A stretch of 64,000 nt of DNA from Jejudonia soesokkakensis (lineage in GTDB: Bacteria; Bacteroidota; Bacteroidia; Flavobacteriales; Flavobacteriaceae): the NCBI RefSeq assembly GCF_042664795.1, contig NZ_JBHTBN010000001.1:806001-870000 (forward strand), in the 5' to 3' direction. Made by a program: the position numbers and the translations under genes. This document shows, piece after piece, positions 1-8,644 of the stretch; position 1 is the first letter of the stretch; the number at the start of each line of letters is the position of its first letter. The notes under the pieces are model-generated. The model worked only from the letters and a program-made list of their open reading frames with translations, did no database searches and was not told where the DNA came from.

Positions 1-2
1 AT

Positions 3-302
3 TCAGTTTTTATAAATGACAAGCTTATTGAAAAATCAAAAGTAGAGGAAGTAGTTGCTCAGATCAACTCTATTCAGAAAACAAATAATACAGTCACTAC
101 ACAAGAAATTGACGCCTTGTTATTAAATGCCCAGCGTGAATTACAAACTCAGCGAATTCTAAATAATTCTAAAGTTGATGCAGCAGCTCTCTTAGAAGAT
201 ATCGAGTTCGAAATGGAACGAAGCTTTAGAGATAAAGTGTTTGATGCCTTGGGGCAAGGTTTTAATAAAGTGAGAACTGCTGTTTCAGACCGAAATAATT
301 AA
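3..302 (+). CDS. C-terminal end of an unrecognised protein (start lies before the window)
   Basis: An open frame enters from the left edge (first full codon at 3) and stops with TAA at 300-302, giving about 99 residues of a C-terminus. The visible part is charged and helical, rich in Gln, Glu, Asn and Lys, with no Cys, membrane segment or recognisable motif; it ends in FNKVRTAVSDRNN. It is followed 74 bp later by an outer-membrane barrel gene on the same strand, so the two may share an operon. The ECF operon at 51368-53910 also ends with a soluble-tailed protein followed by an exported protein, so an anti-sigma role is possible but not shown. Only the reading frame is secure. Confidence 0.6.
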   Translation, partial: SVFINDKLIEKSKVEEVVAQINSIQKTNNTVTTQEIDALLLNAQRELQTQRILNNSKVDAAALLEDIEFEMERSFRDKVFDALGQGFNKVRTAVSDRNN

Positions 303-376
303 TCAATAATAAACAGAGTACCAAGTTAAAATTCATCAATCTGCTTCACATCAAGAAGCACTAAAAACCGAACATT

Positions 377-1414
377 ATGAAAAAATCTATCTTTTACTTA
401 CTACTGGCAAGCATGCTAGTTTCTGTGCCAAAAATCACTGCTCAAGAAGAGAATCCTAAATCTAAAATAGAACTGCTACGTGCTTCAAAAGAGGTTATTA
501 TTGCCGAAGAGAAAGAAGCACTTAAAAAGGAGGTCGAAGCTATTATGGCTCGACAGGAAGCTAATGAGATTACCAAAGAAGTAGCAGATGCATTAAAGAA
601 AGAAGCTGCTGAACGAAGAGCTTTAAATATCGAAAACCGCTTAGCTATAATTGATAATAAAATTGCTTTATTCGAGCGTAACGGTGAAGATTCGAGCGAA
701 AATAAGGTGTCTATTTTTAGTGATGGAAAAACAATTGATATCCAGCTAGGAGCGCCAAAAGAACGTGAATATGACCTTAGAACTACAAGCGATCTAGTTT
801 TTGCAGTAGGATTTAATAATGTTATCACCAAAGGAGAAAGTCTGGACGATAGCGATTTCAAAATAGGAGGGAGCCGTTTTGCAGAGTTAGGCTGGGCTTG
901 GAAAACCAGAGTGTTTAAAGAAAGCAACTGGTTACGTGTTAAGTATGGTTTCTCCTTCCAGTTTAATGGTTTGAAACCAACAGACAACAGGTACTACGTT
1001 GAAAATGGCGATCAAACAATCTTAGAAGAATATCCATTGGACCTTAAAAAATCGAAATTCAGACAAGATAATCTGGTGTTTCCACTTCACTTCGAGTTTG
1101 GACCTTCAGAAAAAATAGAAAAGGAAGATTATTTTAGATACAATACCCATAATAAATTAAAATTTGGAATTGGAGGCTATGCCGGATTTAATTTAAGTTC
1201 ACGTCAAAAGTTAAAATTTAAAGAAGACGGAGAAGAGGTAAAGTTAAAGCTTAAAGACGATTATAACACCAATAACTTTATCTATGGTGTAAGTGCATAT
1301 CTTGGTTGGAGAGGGACAGCACTGTATGCGAAATATGATCTCAATCCGATCTTTAAAGACAATCCTATCGAGCAGCGCAATATCTCCCTCGGACTCCGAT
1401 TTGACATGGACTAA
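377..1414 (+). CDS. Exported protein with N-terminal coiled coil and outer-membrane beta-barrel
   Basis: 345 residues. Residues 1-22 are a signal peptide (basic start, hydrophobic core, cut near TAQ). Residues about 25-110 are a highly charged Lys/Glu/Ala helix likely to form a coiled coil. From about 125 to the end the sequence alternates hydrophobic and polar residues with many Gly and aromatic residues (GFNNV, LRVKYGFSFQF, KFGIGGYAGFNL) and finishes with LGLRFDMD, the pattern of an outer-membrane barrel. I infer a periplasmic coiled coil tied to a small barrel. No family name is certain. A weak hairpin with a T run follows at 1440-1471. Confidence 0.65.
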   Translation: MKKSIFYLLLASMLVSVPKITAQEENPKSKIELLRASKEVIIAEEKEALKKEVEAIMARQEANEITKEVADALKKEAAERRALNIENRLAIIDNKIALFERNGEDSSENKVSIFSDGKTIDIQLGAPKEREYDLRTTSDLVFAVGFNNVITKGESLDDSDFKIGGSRFAELGWAWKTRVFKESNWLRVKYGFSFQFNGLKPTDNRYYVENGDQTILEEYPLDLKKSKFRQDNLVFPLHFEFGPSEKIEKEDYFRYNTHNKLKFGIGGYAGFNLSSRQKLKFKEDGEEVKLKLKDDYNTNNFIYGVSAYLGWRGTALYAKYDLNPIFKDNPIEQRNISLGLRFDMD

Positions 1415-1439
1415 TTTTCATCAATCAATTATTTAGTAG

Positions 1440-1471
1440 CCAAAGCCTTTGAGAAATCAGGGGCTTTTTTG
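1440..1471 (+). terminator. Likely rho-independent terminator after the barrel gene
   Basis: AAAGCC pairs with GGCTTT around a loop of about 14 bases and a run of T follows. It lies 25 bp after the stop of the barrel gene. The stem is only 6 bp, so it is a moderate candidate. Confidence 0.5.
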
Positions 1472-1523
1472 TTGATAACAACTAAGCTTATTAAATGGCT
1501 TTCTAAACATAATTTTTAATCTT

Positions 1524-1657
1524 TGAATACTGAATACTGAATACTGAATACTGAATACTGAATACTGAATACTGAATACTGAATACTGAATACTGAATAC
1601 TGAATACTGAATACTGAATACTGAATACTGAATACTGAATACTGAATACTGAATACT
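1524..1657. repeat. 7-bp tandem array, unit TGAATAC, at least 19 copies
   Basis: The unit TGAATAC repeats without visible error for 134 bp and then runs into a block of N, so its true length is unknown. On the minus strand the unit reads AGTATTC, matching the NGTWNNC consensus of four other 7-bp arrays in this window (58968, 59177, 59494, 61108). Its 7-bp period has no spacers, so it is not a CRISPR array. It lies just before dnaG, whose leader must cross it. Confidence 0.97.
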
Positions 1658-1756
1658 NNNNNNNNNNNNNNNNNNNNNNNNNNNNNNNNNNNNNNNNNNN
1701 NNNNNNNNNNNNNNNNNNNNNNNNNNNNNNNNNNNNNNNNNNNNNNNNNNNNNNNN
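1658..1756. other. Assembly gap (99 N) caused by the tandem array
   Basis: 99 undetermined bases adjoin the 7-bp array, and the array sequence TGAAT resumes right after the gap. The gap is best explained by a repeat too long for the reads, so its real size may differ from 99. Confidence 0.97.
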
Positions 1757-1762
1757 TGAATC

Positions 1763-3724
1763 TTGATTTCACGTACCACCATAGATAATGTTTTCGAAAC
1801 CGCCCGTGTTGAGGAGGTGATTGGTGATTTTGTACATTTAAAGAAATCTGGCAGTAACTTTAAAGGCTTGAGTCCTTTTAGCGATGAGCGTACTCCAAGT
1901 TTTATGGTCTCGCCTGTTAAGCAGATTTGGAAGGATTTTTCCAGCGGAAAAGGAGGAAATGTAGTGGCGTTTTTAATGGAGCATGAGCATTTTTCATATC
2001 CTGAAGCCATTAAATACCTGGCGAATAAATACGGAATTGAAATCGAGGAAACCGAACAAACGTCCGAACAAAAAGAACAAGCGAACGAAAGGGAAAGCTT
2101 GTACCTGGTGAGTGAATTTGCAAAAGAGTATTTTCATAAAACCCTTCTTACTACCGAAGAAGGAAAAGCAATTGGCCTAAGCTATTTTAAAGAACGCGGT
2201 TTTACTCAAGAAACTATTGATGCCTTTACATTGGGATACTCCCCAGATAGCTGGGATGCTTTTACGAATCATGCGATTAAGAAAGCGTACAAATTAGAAT
2301 TCCTTGAAAAAACAGGGCTTACGATTGTAAAAGGCGAAAAACAATTTGACCGGTTTAAAGGTAGAGTGATGTTTCCTATCCTAAGTATGAGTGGAAGGAC
2401 CTTAGGTTTTGGAGGCCGCATTTTAACCAATGATAAAAAAGCGGCTAAATACCTAAATTCGCCCGAAAGTGATATCTATCATAAAAGTAAAGTGCTGTAT
2501 GGAATTTATCATGCTAAAAAAGCGATTGCCAAAGAAGATAATTGCTATTTGGTTGAAGGATATACCGATGTTATTCAGTTTTACCAACGAGGAATAGAGA
2601 ATGTAGTTTCTTCTTCTGGAACTGCGCTCACACCCGAGCAAATCCGCTTAATCAACCGATTGACAAAAAACATTACCGTGCTGTTCGATGGGGATGCAGC
2701 AGGATTGCGGGCTTCTTTGCGTGGCGTGGATCTCATTCTTGAACAGGGAATGAACGTAAAGATTTGTACCTTCCCCGAGGGTGAGGATCCAGATAGTTTT
2801 GCGAAGAATAATTCTCTGGAAGAAGTCACGCTTTTCTTAGAAGAGAATGCACAGGATTTTATCGCTTTTAAAGCTTCTTTATTAGCTTCGGAAGCTAAGA
2901 ACGACCCCATAAAAAAGGCGGAAACCATTAGAGATATGGTGGTGAGTATTGCAAAGATCCCAGATGTGATAAAACGCGAAGTGTACATTAAAGAATGTTC
3001 GCGCATTATGGACATTAGTGAAGAAGTGTTATTTAATACACTGGCACAGATCCTTCAGAAAGAAAATAGAGATTCTAAAAAGAAAAGTAAGCAACAACAA
3101 GATACACTAGAGGTTGTTACAAAGGAAAAAGAGGTCGTAAAAAAGGTTGATGTTCAATTTGAATTGGAACAAAAAATAATTGAATTGCTTTTGCTCTATG
3201 GAAATGAGGAAGAACAATTTGAAGATTTGATACTGGAAGCAGATGAAGACGGTAAAATTTCTTTTAAACCCGAAACAGTGACTGCAAAGGTTTTTGAAAA
3301 AATCTACCTTGATTTGCAGGATGATGAGATTGAATTCGCAAATTCAGATTTTAAAGAGCTGTATTACGAAATTATTACAAAACTAAATCAGGAACAGGTC
3401 TTCGAGCTTACTTCATTTGTAAATGAACTTCAACCTGAAAAGGCTTCAGCCATCACCCATATTTTAATGGAAGATGAAAAATATCAATTGCATGACTGGG
3501 AGCGAAATGAAATTTACGTCAAGGAAAAGAAAAGTTCTATTTCACAAATGGTTAGTGAGACTGTTTTAAATCTTCGGCGTGAACTGCTTGCTCAAAAGAT
3601 TGGAGAACTTTCAGACGAAATGAATGCTTTAGAAGCTTCAGAAAAAGAAAATAGCCTACAGGATATTGTAGACTATATTTCGCTTAAAAAGGTACTGTCA
3701 GAAAAATTGAGAAGGGTTCTTTAA
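1763..3724 (+). CDS. dnaG: DNA primase DnaG
   Basis: 653 residues; makes RNA primers for replication at the fork. I chose the TTG at 1763 because it gives the N-terminus MISRTTIDNVFETARVEEV, the expected beginning of the family. The TOPRIM catalytic part is clear: YLVEGYTDVI (acidic Glu) around residue 255 and VLFDGDAAG around 308. The N-terminal zinc-ribbon region is present in shape (GLSPFSDERTPSF) but the four usual Cys/His ligands are replaced (S37, S40, D58, S61), so it probably binds no zinc. The C-terminal part (about 430-653) is charged and helical and would contact the helicase. The ribosome-binding region lies inside the gap/array. The gene ends one base before the converging response regulator. 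Confidence 0.96.
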   Translation: MISRTTIDNVFETARVEEVIGDFVHLKKSGSNFKGLSPFSDERTPSFMVSPVKQIWKDFSSGKGGNVVAFLMEHEHFSYPEAIKYLANKYGIEIEETEQTSEQKEQANERESLYLVSEFAKEYFHKTLLTTEEGKAIGLSYFKERGFTQETIDAFTLGYSPDSWDAFTNHAIKKAYKLEFLEKTGLTIVKGEKQFDRFKGRVMFPILSMSGRTLGFGGRILTNDKKAAKYLNSPESDIYHKSKVLYGIYHAKKAIAKEDNCYLVEGYTDVIQFYQRGIENVVSSSGTALTPEQIRLINRLTKNITVLFDGDAAGLRASLRGVDLILEQGMNVKICTFPEGEDPDSFAKNNSLEEVTLFLEENAQDFIAFKASLLASEAKNDPIKKAETIRDMVVSIAKIPDVIKREVYIKECSRIMDISEEVLFNTLAQILQKENRDSKKKSKQQQDTLEVVTKEKEVVKKVDVQFELEQKIIELLLLYGNEEEQFEDLILEADEDGKISFKPETVTAKVFEKIYLDLQDDEIEFANSDFKELYYEIITKLNQEQVFELTSFVNELQPEKASAITHILMEDEKYQLHDWERNEIYVKEKKSSISQMVSETVLNLRRELLAQKIGELSDEMNALEASEKENSLQDIVDYISLKKVLSEKLRRVL

Positions 3725-4357
3725 CTACCCAAACTGAAACATTCTAGACTGGTGGATCAAATCGGCAAGATTGTCCACTTTTAATTTTTTCAACAAGCGG
3801 GTCTTATAGGTGCTTACCGTTTTCTCGTTAATATCTAACGCATATGCAATGTCTTTGTTACGCTTTCCGCTGGAAAGAAGGTTCAATACTTCAATCTCGC
3901 GTGAGGATAATTTTTTGTAACGGCTTATAGCACTGGTTTCCCCTACATTTCTACTTGTAAAGGTAGAAGTTAGTTCTTCATTCAGGAAGATTCCGCCTTT
4001 CGCTATTTGCTTTAATGCTTTTAAGAATATTTTTGTGGATGCAGTTTTAGGAACATAGCCAGCAGCTCCAGATTTAATAGAACGCAATGCGTAAATTTCT
4101 TCTGGATGTGTTGAGAAAATCAAGACGCGCATTTCAGGAAATTCACTTTTAATTCCTCGTAAGGCATTAATTCCGTTCATCTGCGGCATATCAATTTCCA
4201 TTATTAATATGTCAGGCTGCTCACTATGGAGCGTCTTATATAGCTCTTGCCCGTTATTAACTTTTCCTATGATATTGTAATCTGCATTTTTTTTCAACAT
4301 ACAAGTAATCCCTTTGCGGGTTACTGGATGATGATCTGCAATAATAATTTTCTTCAT
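3725..4357 (-). CDS. NarL/FixJ-type response regulator with altered receiver site
   Basis: 210 residues: receiver domain (about 1-120) plus LuxR-type DNA-binding helix-turn-helix (about 148-205, LSSREIEVLNLLSSGKRNKDIAYALDINEKTVSTYK). The usual phospho-accepting Asp is Glu here: PDILIM-E54-IDMPQMNG aligns with the common PDLILLD-NMP pattern. The acidic pocket ADDH reads ADHH (H9). The switch residue S/T (IFSTH) and Lys (GYVPK) remain. Asp to Glu can mimic phosphorylation, so this may be a constantly active or phosphorylation-independent regulator. No histidine kinase gene is next to it. Target genes are unknown. It converges on dnaG with no gap. Confidence 0.9.
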   Translation of the reverse strand: MKKIIIADHHPVTRKGITCMLKKNADYNIIGKVNNGQELYKTLHSEQPDILIMEIDMPQMNGINALRGIKSEFPEMRVLIFSTHPEEIYALRSIKSGAAGYVPKTASTKIFLKALKQIAKGGIFLNEELTSTFTSRNVGETSAISRYKKLSSREIEVLNLLSSGKRNKDIAYALDINEKTVSTYKTRLLKKLKVDNLADLIHQSRMFQFG

Positions 4358-4508
4358 TTATGTTTTTATAACAATACACTTAATTCAAGTGGGCTTGCTA
4401 AAGTGCGAGGTTTTGTAATACAATTACTACAAGGTAAAACTAAAGAAAAAGATTATTGTTTGTGGGATTATTCGTTCAAACACTTATAAATTCGATAAAA
4501 CGTAGTTT

Positions 4509-5297
4509 TTATTTTAATTTCGATGGAATTTCACATACCGGGATGGGTTGCATCTTATGTTGATTGGCGCGGTTCCGGCTCATAAATAATTCGAACACAA
4601 TTTTTTCGCGTCCTTTAAAATTATTTGCAGTTTTTCCTTCCTCTTTCATTTGCATCGCCCACTCCAATTCATCATAGGAAGCCCCTATTTGATCCTCATC
4701 TGTTCTGCTATCGCCAAAAAGTCCGTCTGTTGGCGCAGCTTTTTGAATGCTCATGGGTACGTCAAGATATTTTGCTATTTCATAAACTTCGCTTTTTAAT
4801 AAGTCTGCAATAGGACTCAAGTCGACTCCGCCATCTCCATATTTTGTAAAAAACCCAACACCAAAATCTTCGACTTTATTTCCAGTTCCTGCCACAAGAT
4901 AACGATGTAGCCCTGCAAAATAATACAAAGTGGTCATACGTAATCGGGCTCGTGTATTCGCTAAACTCAAATCAAGAAATTCATCCCTTGAGGTTGGAGG
5001 AATTTGAGTTTTAAATTCTTCGAAAACTGGAGTGAGATCCACTCTCACATCACTAACATTTGCAAAGCGTTTTTTTAATTGTGAAATGTGTTCTTGAGCT
5101 CTTGATACCTGACTTTCGGCCTGATGAATTGGCATTTCAACACAGAGGGTTCGCAGTCCTGTTTTGGCGCATAAAGAAGAAGTTACTGCGCTGTCGATTC
5201 CACCACTTATCCCCAACACAAAACCTTCCATTTTTGCATTCGTAGCATATTCTTTAAGCCAGTTTACAATATGGTCTACTACTTTTTCGGTCTTCAT
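4509..5297 (-). CDS. nadE: NAD(+) synthase, ammonia type
   Basis: 262 residues; joins deamido-NAD with ammonia using ATP, the last step of NAD synthesis. The ATP pyrophosphatase loop SGGIDSAV is at residues 31-38, and the family blocks VAGTGNKVEDFGVGFFTKYGDGG and DLLKSEVYEIAKYL follow. No glutaminase domain is present, so it uses free ammonia. The frame is open upstream to 5372, but I chose the ATG at 5297 because it matches the family N-terminus and because a good TAnnTTTG promoter element sits at 5337-5344, inside the longer version. It is divergent from gldB, an arrangement I recall as common in flavobacteria. Confidence 0.95.
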   Translation of the reverse strand: MKTEKVVDHIVNWLKEYATNAKMEGFVLGISGGIDSAVTSSLCAKTGLRTLCVEMPIHQAESQVSRAQEHISQLKKRFANVSDVRVDLTPVFEEFKTQIPPTSRDEFLDLSLANTRARLRMTTLYYFAGLHRYLVAGTGNKVEDFGVGFFTKYGDGGVDLSPIADLLKSEVYEIAKYLDVPMSIQKAAPTDGLFGDSRTDEDQIGASYDELEWAMQMKEEGKTANNFKGREKIVFELFMSRNRANQHKMQPIPVCEIPSKLK

Positions 5298-5336
5298 TTT
5301 ATAAGGATTTGTGAGTTTATAATGATAAATTTGTAC

Positions 5337-5344
5337 CAAATGTA
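5337..5344 (-). promoter_or_regulatory. Bacteroidota -7 promoter element for nadE
   Basis: The minus strand reads TACATTTG, a full match to TAnnTTTG, 40 bp before the chosen nadE start. A clear -33 TTG at the usual distance is not obvious. Confidence 0.55.
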
Positions 5345-5402
5345 AATTAAAAACAAAATTTATAAAAACCAATTGCGTTAAACAGTTGCTAAAGTCTTTT
5401 TA

Positions 5403-6359
5403 ATGAGGAATTATCTATTTCTATTCTTTACTATTTTATTACTAAGTTGTGAGGATACAAACAAACTTGAAGCTGAGATTGAGGCTATCCCTATGGAAGT
5501 GAATATTCTTCGGTTTGATAAAGAATTCGCCGCTGTGGATGCTTCTAATTTGGAAGCTTTAAAAAGGAAATATCCTGTGTTTTTTCCTGAACAATTCCAC
5601 GATAGCATCTGGCTTGGAAGAATTAACGATACGCTTCAGCAGGAATTAAATAATGAAGTGCTTACGAAGTTTCCTTCAGAAGAATTTTTGGAAGACCAGA
5701 TTGTTCCACTCTTTCAGCATTTAAAATATTATTTCCCAACTTTTGAAGCCCCTACCGTTGTAACAGTAACCTCCGATGTGGACTACCAGAATAAGGTGAT
5801 CATAGCAGATAGTTTGTTAGTGTTGTCGCTTGACACGTACCTTGGTACAGATCATGAATTTTATCAAGGGATAAAAAAATACATCGCACAAAATTTAAAA
5901 GAATCGCAAGTTGCACCGGATATTGCCGAGGCGTACGCACGTCAGTTGATCCCGCCTCCCAGGACACGTGATCTATTGTCACAAATGATGTATTATGGTA
6001 AAGAATTGTACCTGAAAGACCTATTGCTTCCACAGGTAAAAGATTCAGAAAAAATTGGGTATACTGAAGAACAGCTCCAATGGGCTTCTGAAAATGAAAT
6101 TGATATGTGGCGGTACTTTATAGAAAATGAAATGCTATTTAGTACAAATGATAAATTAGCTGCCCGTTTTATACATCCAGCCCCCTTTAGTAAGTTTTAC
6201 TTGGAAATTGACAATGAATCACCAGGTATGATTGGTCGCTATTTAGGATGGCAAATAGTACGATCTTATATGAACAATAATGATGTTTCTTTAGAAGCGT
6301 TATTACAACTGTCTGCAAAAGAAATTTATACCCATTCAAAATACAAACCAGCAAAATAG
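5403..6359 (+). CDS. gldB: Gliding motility lipoprotein GldB
   Basis: 318 residues. Residues 1-16 form a lipoprotein signal ending LLLSC16, so the mature protein is lipid-anchored. The body matches the GldB pattern as I know it: FDKEFAAVD near residue 40, YPVFFPEQF, then a long helical domain with DLLSQMMYYGKELYLKD and a C-terminal SPGMIGRYLGWQIVRSYM. GldB belongs to the set required for flavobacterial gliding and linked to type IX secretion; its exact role is not known. gldC follows after 2 bp, so they are co-transcribed. Confidence 0.93.
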   Translation: MRNYLFLFFTILLLSCEDTNKLEAEIEAIPMEVNILRFDKEFAAVDASNLEALKRKYPVFFPEQFHDSIWLGRINDTLQQELNNEVLTKFPSEEFLEDQIVPLFQHLKYYFPTFEAPTVVTVTSDVDYQNKVIIADSLLVLSLDTYLGTDHEFYQGIKKYIAQNLKESQVAPDIAEAYARQLIPPPRTRDLLSQMMYYGKELYLKDLLLPQVKDSEKIGYTEEQLQWASENEIDMWRYFIENEMLFSTNDKLAARFIHPAPFSKFYLEIDNESPGMIGRYLGWQIVRSYMNNNDVSLEALLQLSAKEIYTHSKYKPAK

Positions 6360-6361
6360 TT

Positions 6362-6697
6362 ATGGCAAACCATACCTCAGAAATTAAAATTAAAGTAGCA
6401 TTAGACGACAACAAAGTTCCAGAAACCTTGCATTGGACGGCTCCCGATGGCGGAATTACAAACTCAGAATCGAAGGCTTTATTTTTATCGGTTTGGGATC
6501 ATAAAGCAAAAGAAGCATTGCGAATTGATTTGTGGACCAAAGAGATGCCTTTGGATGAAATGAAAATATTCTTTCATCAAACACTGCGTGCCATGGCAGA
6601 CACTTATATGCGGGCTACCAATGATGATAAAATGACGGCAACCATGATCGATTTTTGCGATTATTTTGCTGAAAAACTAGAGCTAGAAAAAAAATAG
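6362..6697 (+). CDS. gldC: Gliding motility protein GldC
   Basis: 111 residues, no signal peptide, so cytoplasmic. It matches GldC: N-terminal EIKIKVALDDNKVPETLHWTAPDGG, then SKALFLSVWDHKAKEALRIDLWTK and the C-terminal MIDFCDYFAEKL. Its function is unknown in the family beyond supporting gliding. It starts 2 bp after gldB, and its stop TAG shares a base with the GTG start of the next gene, so the three form a tight operon. Confidence 0.93.
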   Translation: MANHTSEIKIKVALDDNKVPETLHWTAPDGGITNSESKALFLSVWDHKAKEALRIDLWTKEMPLDEMKIFFHQTLRAMADTYMRATNDDKMTATMIDFCDYFAEKLELEKK

Positions 6698-7053
6698 TGA
6701 AGCTCATCTTTGTCTATAATGCTGCTTCAGGAATTGTTAACGAATTGCTGGACAGCGCTCACAAAGTCTTGAGTCCAAAGACGTATTCGTGTCATCTATG
6801 TGATATTACGTATGGTGTATTTTCTGAAAATGCTGAATGGAAATCATTTCGAAAAGCTTCAGAAATAGAAATGGTTTTTTTGCATAAAGATGAATTTTTA
6901 AAACAGTACCAGTCAAAGTGGTTACCAAAGTACGATTTTCCCGTCATCCTTTCCGAAGAACAAAATGAGCTTAATATTTTTATGTCTTCTGAAGCATTGA
7001 ATTTAGTTGAAAATAGCAATCAACTAATTGCTTCTATAGAGCGTAATTTATAA
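6697..7053 (+). CDS. Conserved small protein of unknown function after gldC
   Basis: 118 residues starting at GTG (6697), overlapping the gldC stop by one base, which implies translational coupling. No signal peptide or membrane helix. A CHLC pair with following DITYG (YSCHLCDITYG, residues about 30-41) is the only motif-like block; the rest is a small alpha/beta sequence (MKLIFVYNAASG at the start, KYDFPVILS in the middle). I do not recognise a family with a known role. The C-terminal 6 bp overlap the end of the converging yihA gene. Its position suggests it travels with gldBC. Confidence 0.8.
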   Translation: MKLIFVYNAASGIVNELLDSAHKVLSPKTYSCHLCDITYGVFSENAEWKSFRKASEIEMVFLHKDEFLKQYQSKWLPKYDFPVILSEEQNELNIFMSSEALNLVENSNQLIASIERNL

Positions 7054-7674
7054 GGGGGCACCTGTTTCTGATTGCTCATGAAACTGCTCATTAATGGTGT
7101 TAATATATGCTAGCATCTCGTCACGACCTGTATCATGGCTAGATGAGGTGACAAAATATAACGGCATTTCTTCCCAGGTTTCCAGTAACTTTTGCTCGTA
7201 GGCTTCAATGTTTCGTTGTAAAGCATTAGGTTTTAGCTTGTCTGCTTTTGTAAAGGCTATATGAAACGGAATCTGTTGTTCATCCAGATACTGCATGAAT
7301 TCAAGATCGATAGGTTGAGGCTCATGTCGGCAATCGATGAGAACAAATGCTAAAACGAGTTGTTCTCTTTTTTCGAAATAATTGGTGATAAATTTCTGAA
7401 AAGTCTTTTTGGCTTTTTTGGAAACTCGTGCATATCCATAGCCTGGTAAATCAACGAGAAACCAGTTCCCGTTGATTAAAAAATGATTAATAAGCTGTGT
7501 TTTTCCAGGTCGTCCAGAAGTTTTTGCCAGACTTTTACGCTGCATCAACATATTAATGAGAGAAGATTTTCCCACATTACTTCTGCCAATAAAAGCATAT
7601 TCGGGTAAGTTATTTTTAGGACATTTTGCCACTTCACTATTGCTCATGACAAATTCAGCCGATTTGATTTTCAT
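7048..7674 (-). CDS. engB: Ribosome assembly GTPase YihA/YsxC (EngB)
   Basis: 208 residues. Small TRAFAC GTPase needed for large ribosomal subunit maturation. G1 loop GRSNVGKSS at residues 30-38, G3 DLPGYG at 75-80, G4 TKAD at 142-145, and G5-like TSSS near the C-terminus (VTSSSHDTG). Length is normal for the family. It lies 19 bp downstream of a hydrolase gene on the same strand, so both may share a transcript, and it converges with the unknown gene after gldC. Confidence 0.96.
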   Translation of the reverse strand: MKIKSAEFVMSNSEVAKCPKNNLPEYAFIGRSNVGKSSLINMLMQRKSLAKTSGRPGKTQLINHFLINGNWFLVDLPGYGYARVSKKAKKTFQKFITNYFEKREQLVLAFVLIDCRHEPQPIDLEFMQYLDEQQIPFHIAFTKADKLKPNALQRNIEAYEQKLLETWEEMPLYFVTSSSHDTGRDEMLAYINTINEQFHEQSETGAPL

Positions 7675-7692
7675 TCTGATGAATTTTATTTC

Positions 7693-8457
7693 CTAAAACT
7701 TTCGCTCCTGCAGCCAGGTATGTAAAAGCTCATTAAAAGTGTGTGGGTGTTCCATCATAGCAGCATGACCACATTTTTCAATCCAGTACAGGTCGCTGTC
7801 GGGTAATTTTTCATGAAATTCGTCTGCGACACTTGGAGGTGTAACATTATCGTTTCTTCCCCAGATAATGCACGTAGGTGTTTCCATAGTAGGAAGATCT
7901 TTTCCCATATTATGTCGTATCGCACTTTTTGCGATGGCCAGTGTTCTAATTAATTTCTGACGGTCATTGACAGTAGCATATACTTCGTCAACAATTTCTT
8001 TGGTAGCAACTTTAGGATCATAAAAAACATTTTCTGCCTTTTTCTGAATATAATCTCTGTCACCACGCTTTGGATAGCTTTCTCCCATTGCACTTTCGTA
8101 CAATCCGCTGCTACCTGTTATAACCAACGCTTTAATATACTCAGGATATAATTTTGTACATAAAAGACCAATATGACCTCCTAAGGAATTTCCGAGTAAA
8201 ATGACATTCTTCAATTTTTTATGATCTAGAAATTCCTTTACATATTTTGCAAAGTTCTTAACATTGGTTTTTAAAACCGGCATATCATAAATAGGAAGCT
8301 CAGGAATTAGAATTTTATATCCCTTTTCTGGGAAAAAAGTAGCGACCCCATCAAAATTACTTAGGCCTCCCATTAATCCGTGAAGTATAACTATGGGCGT
8401 ACCTTCGCCAAGCTCAACATACGTAAATTTTCCTTCTTTTTTTAATTGGTCGGTCAT
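7693..8457 (-). CDS. Alpha/beta-hydrolase
   Basis: 254 residues from the ATG at 8457. The frame is open to 8556 but the extra 33 residues look like untranslated leader, so I chose the inner start (MTDQLKKEGKF). Oxyanion loop HGLMGG at 26-31, nucleophile elbow GNSLGG (S91), acid D203 (WGRNDNVTP) and catalytic H231 (KCGHAAMMEHP) are all in place. No signal peptide, so cytoplasmic. It resembles the MhpC/menH-like group but the substrate cannot be read from the sequence. It precedes engB on the same strand and is divergent from the dcw operon. Confidence 0.88.
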   Translation of the reverse strand: MTDQLKKEGKFTYVELGEGTPIVILHGLMGGLSNFDGVATFFPEKGYKILIPELPIYDMPVLKTNVKNFAKYVKEFLDHKKLKNVILLGNSLGGHIGLLCTKLYPEYIKALVITGSSGLYESAMGESYPKRGDRDYIQKKAENVFYDPKVATKEIVDEVYATVNDRQKLIRTLAIAKSAIRHNMGKDLPTMETPTCIIWGRNDNVTPPSVADEFHEKLPDSDLYWIEKCGHAAMMEHPHTFNELLHTWLQERKF

Positions 8458-8644
8458 GAAATTTCTATGGTTAGAAAGGGCAAAAATACACTTTTTTTTA
8501 CGGAAGTAATTCTGTCTTTCAATTTTAAAAATAGTACAAATAATGCAACTTTCCATTCATTTAGCTTTTCAATTTGTTGAAAACAGTGCGATCTCTTTAT
8601 TTTCAAATACTTACCGCAGTTTTTTTTGTCTGAAAAACCTTCTG

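Noticed and set aside
442..987. Long minus-strand frame inside the barrel gene
   Set aside because: Shadow frame rich in Ser/Leu produced by Lys/Glu codons of the real gene.
1524..1657. CRISPR array
   Set aside because: There are no spacers; copies are directly adjacent and only 7 bp.
1503..2010. Two long minus-strand frames across the TGAATAC array and dnaG start
   Set aside because: They only translate the 7-bp period (YSVFSIQ) and the N block; a unit not divisible by three leaves all frames open by chance.
5298..5372. Longer nadE N-terminus
   Set aside because: Residues do not fit the family and the promoter element lies inside it.
8458..8556. Longer hydrolase N-terminus
   Set aside because: Cys-rich, unlike the family; the ATG at 8457 gives the normal beginning.
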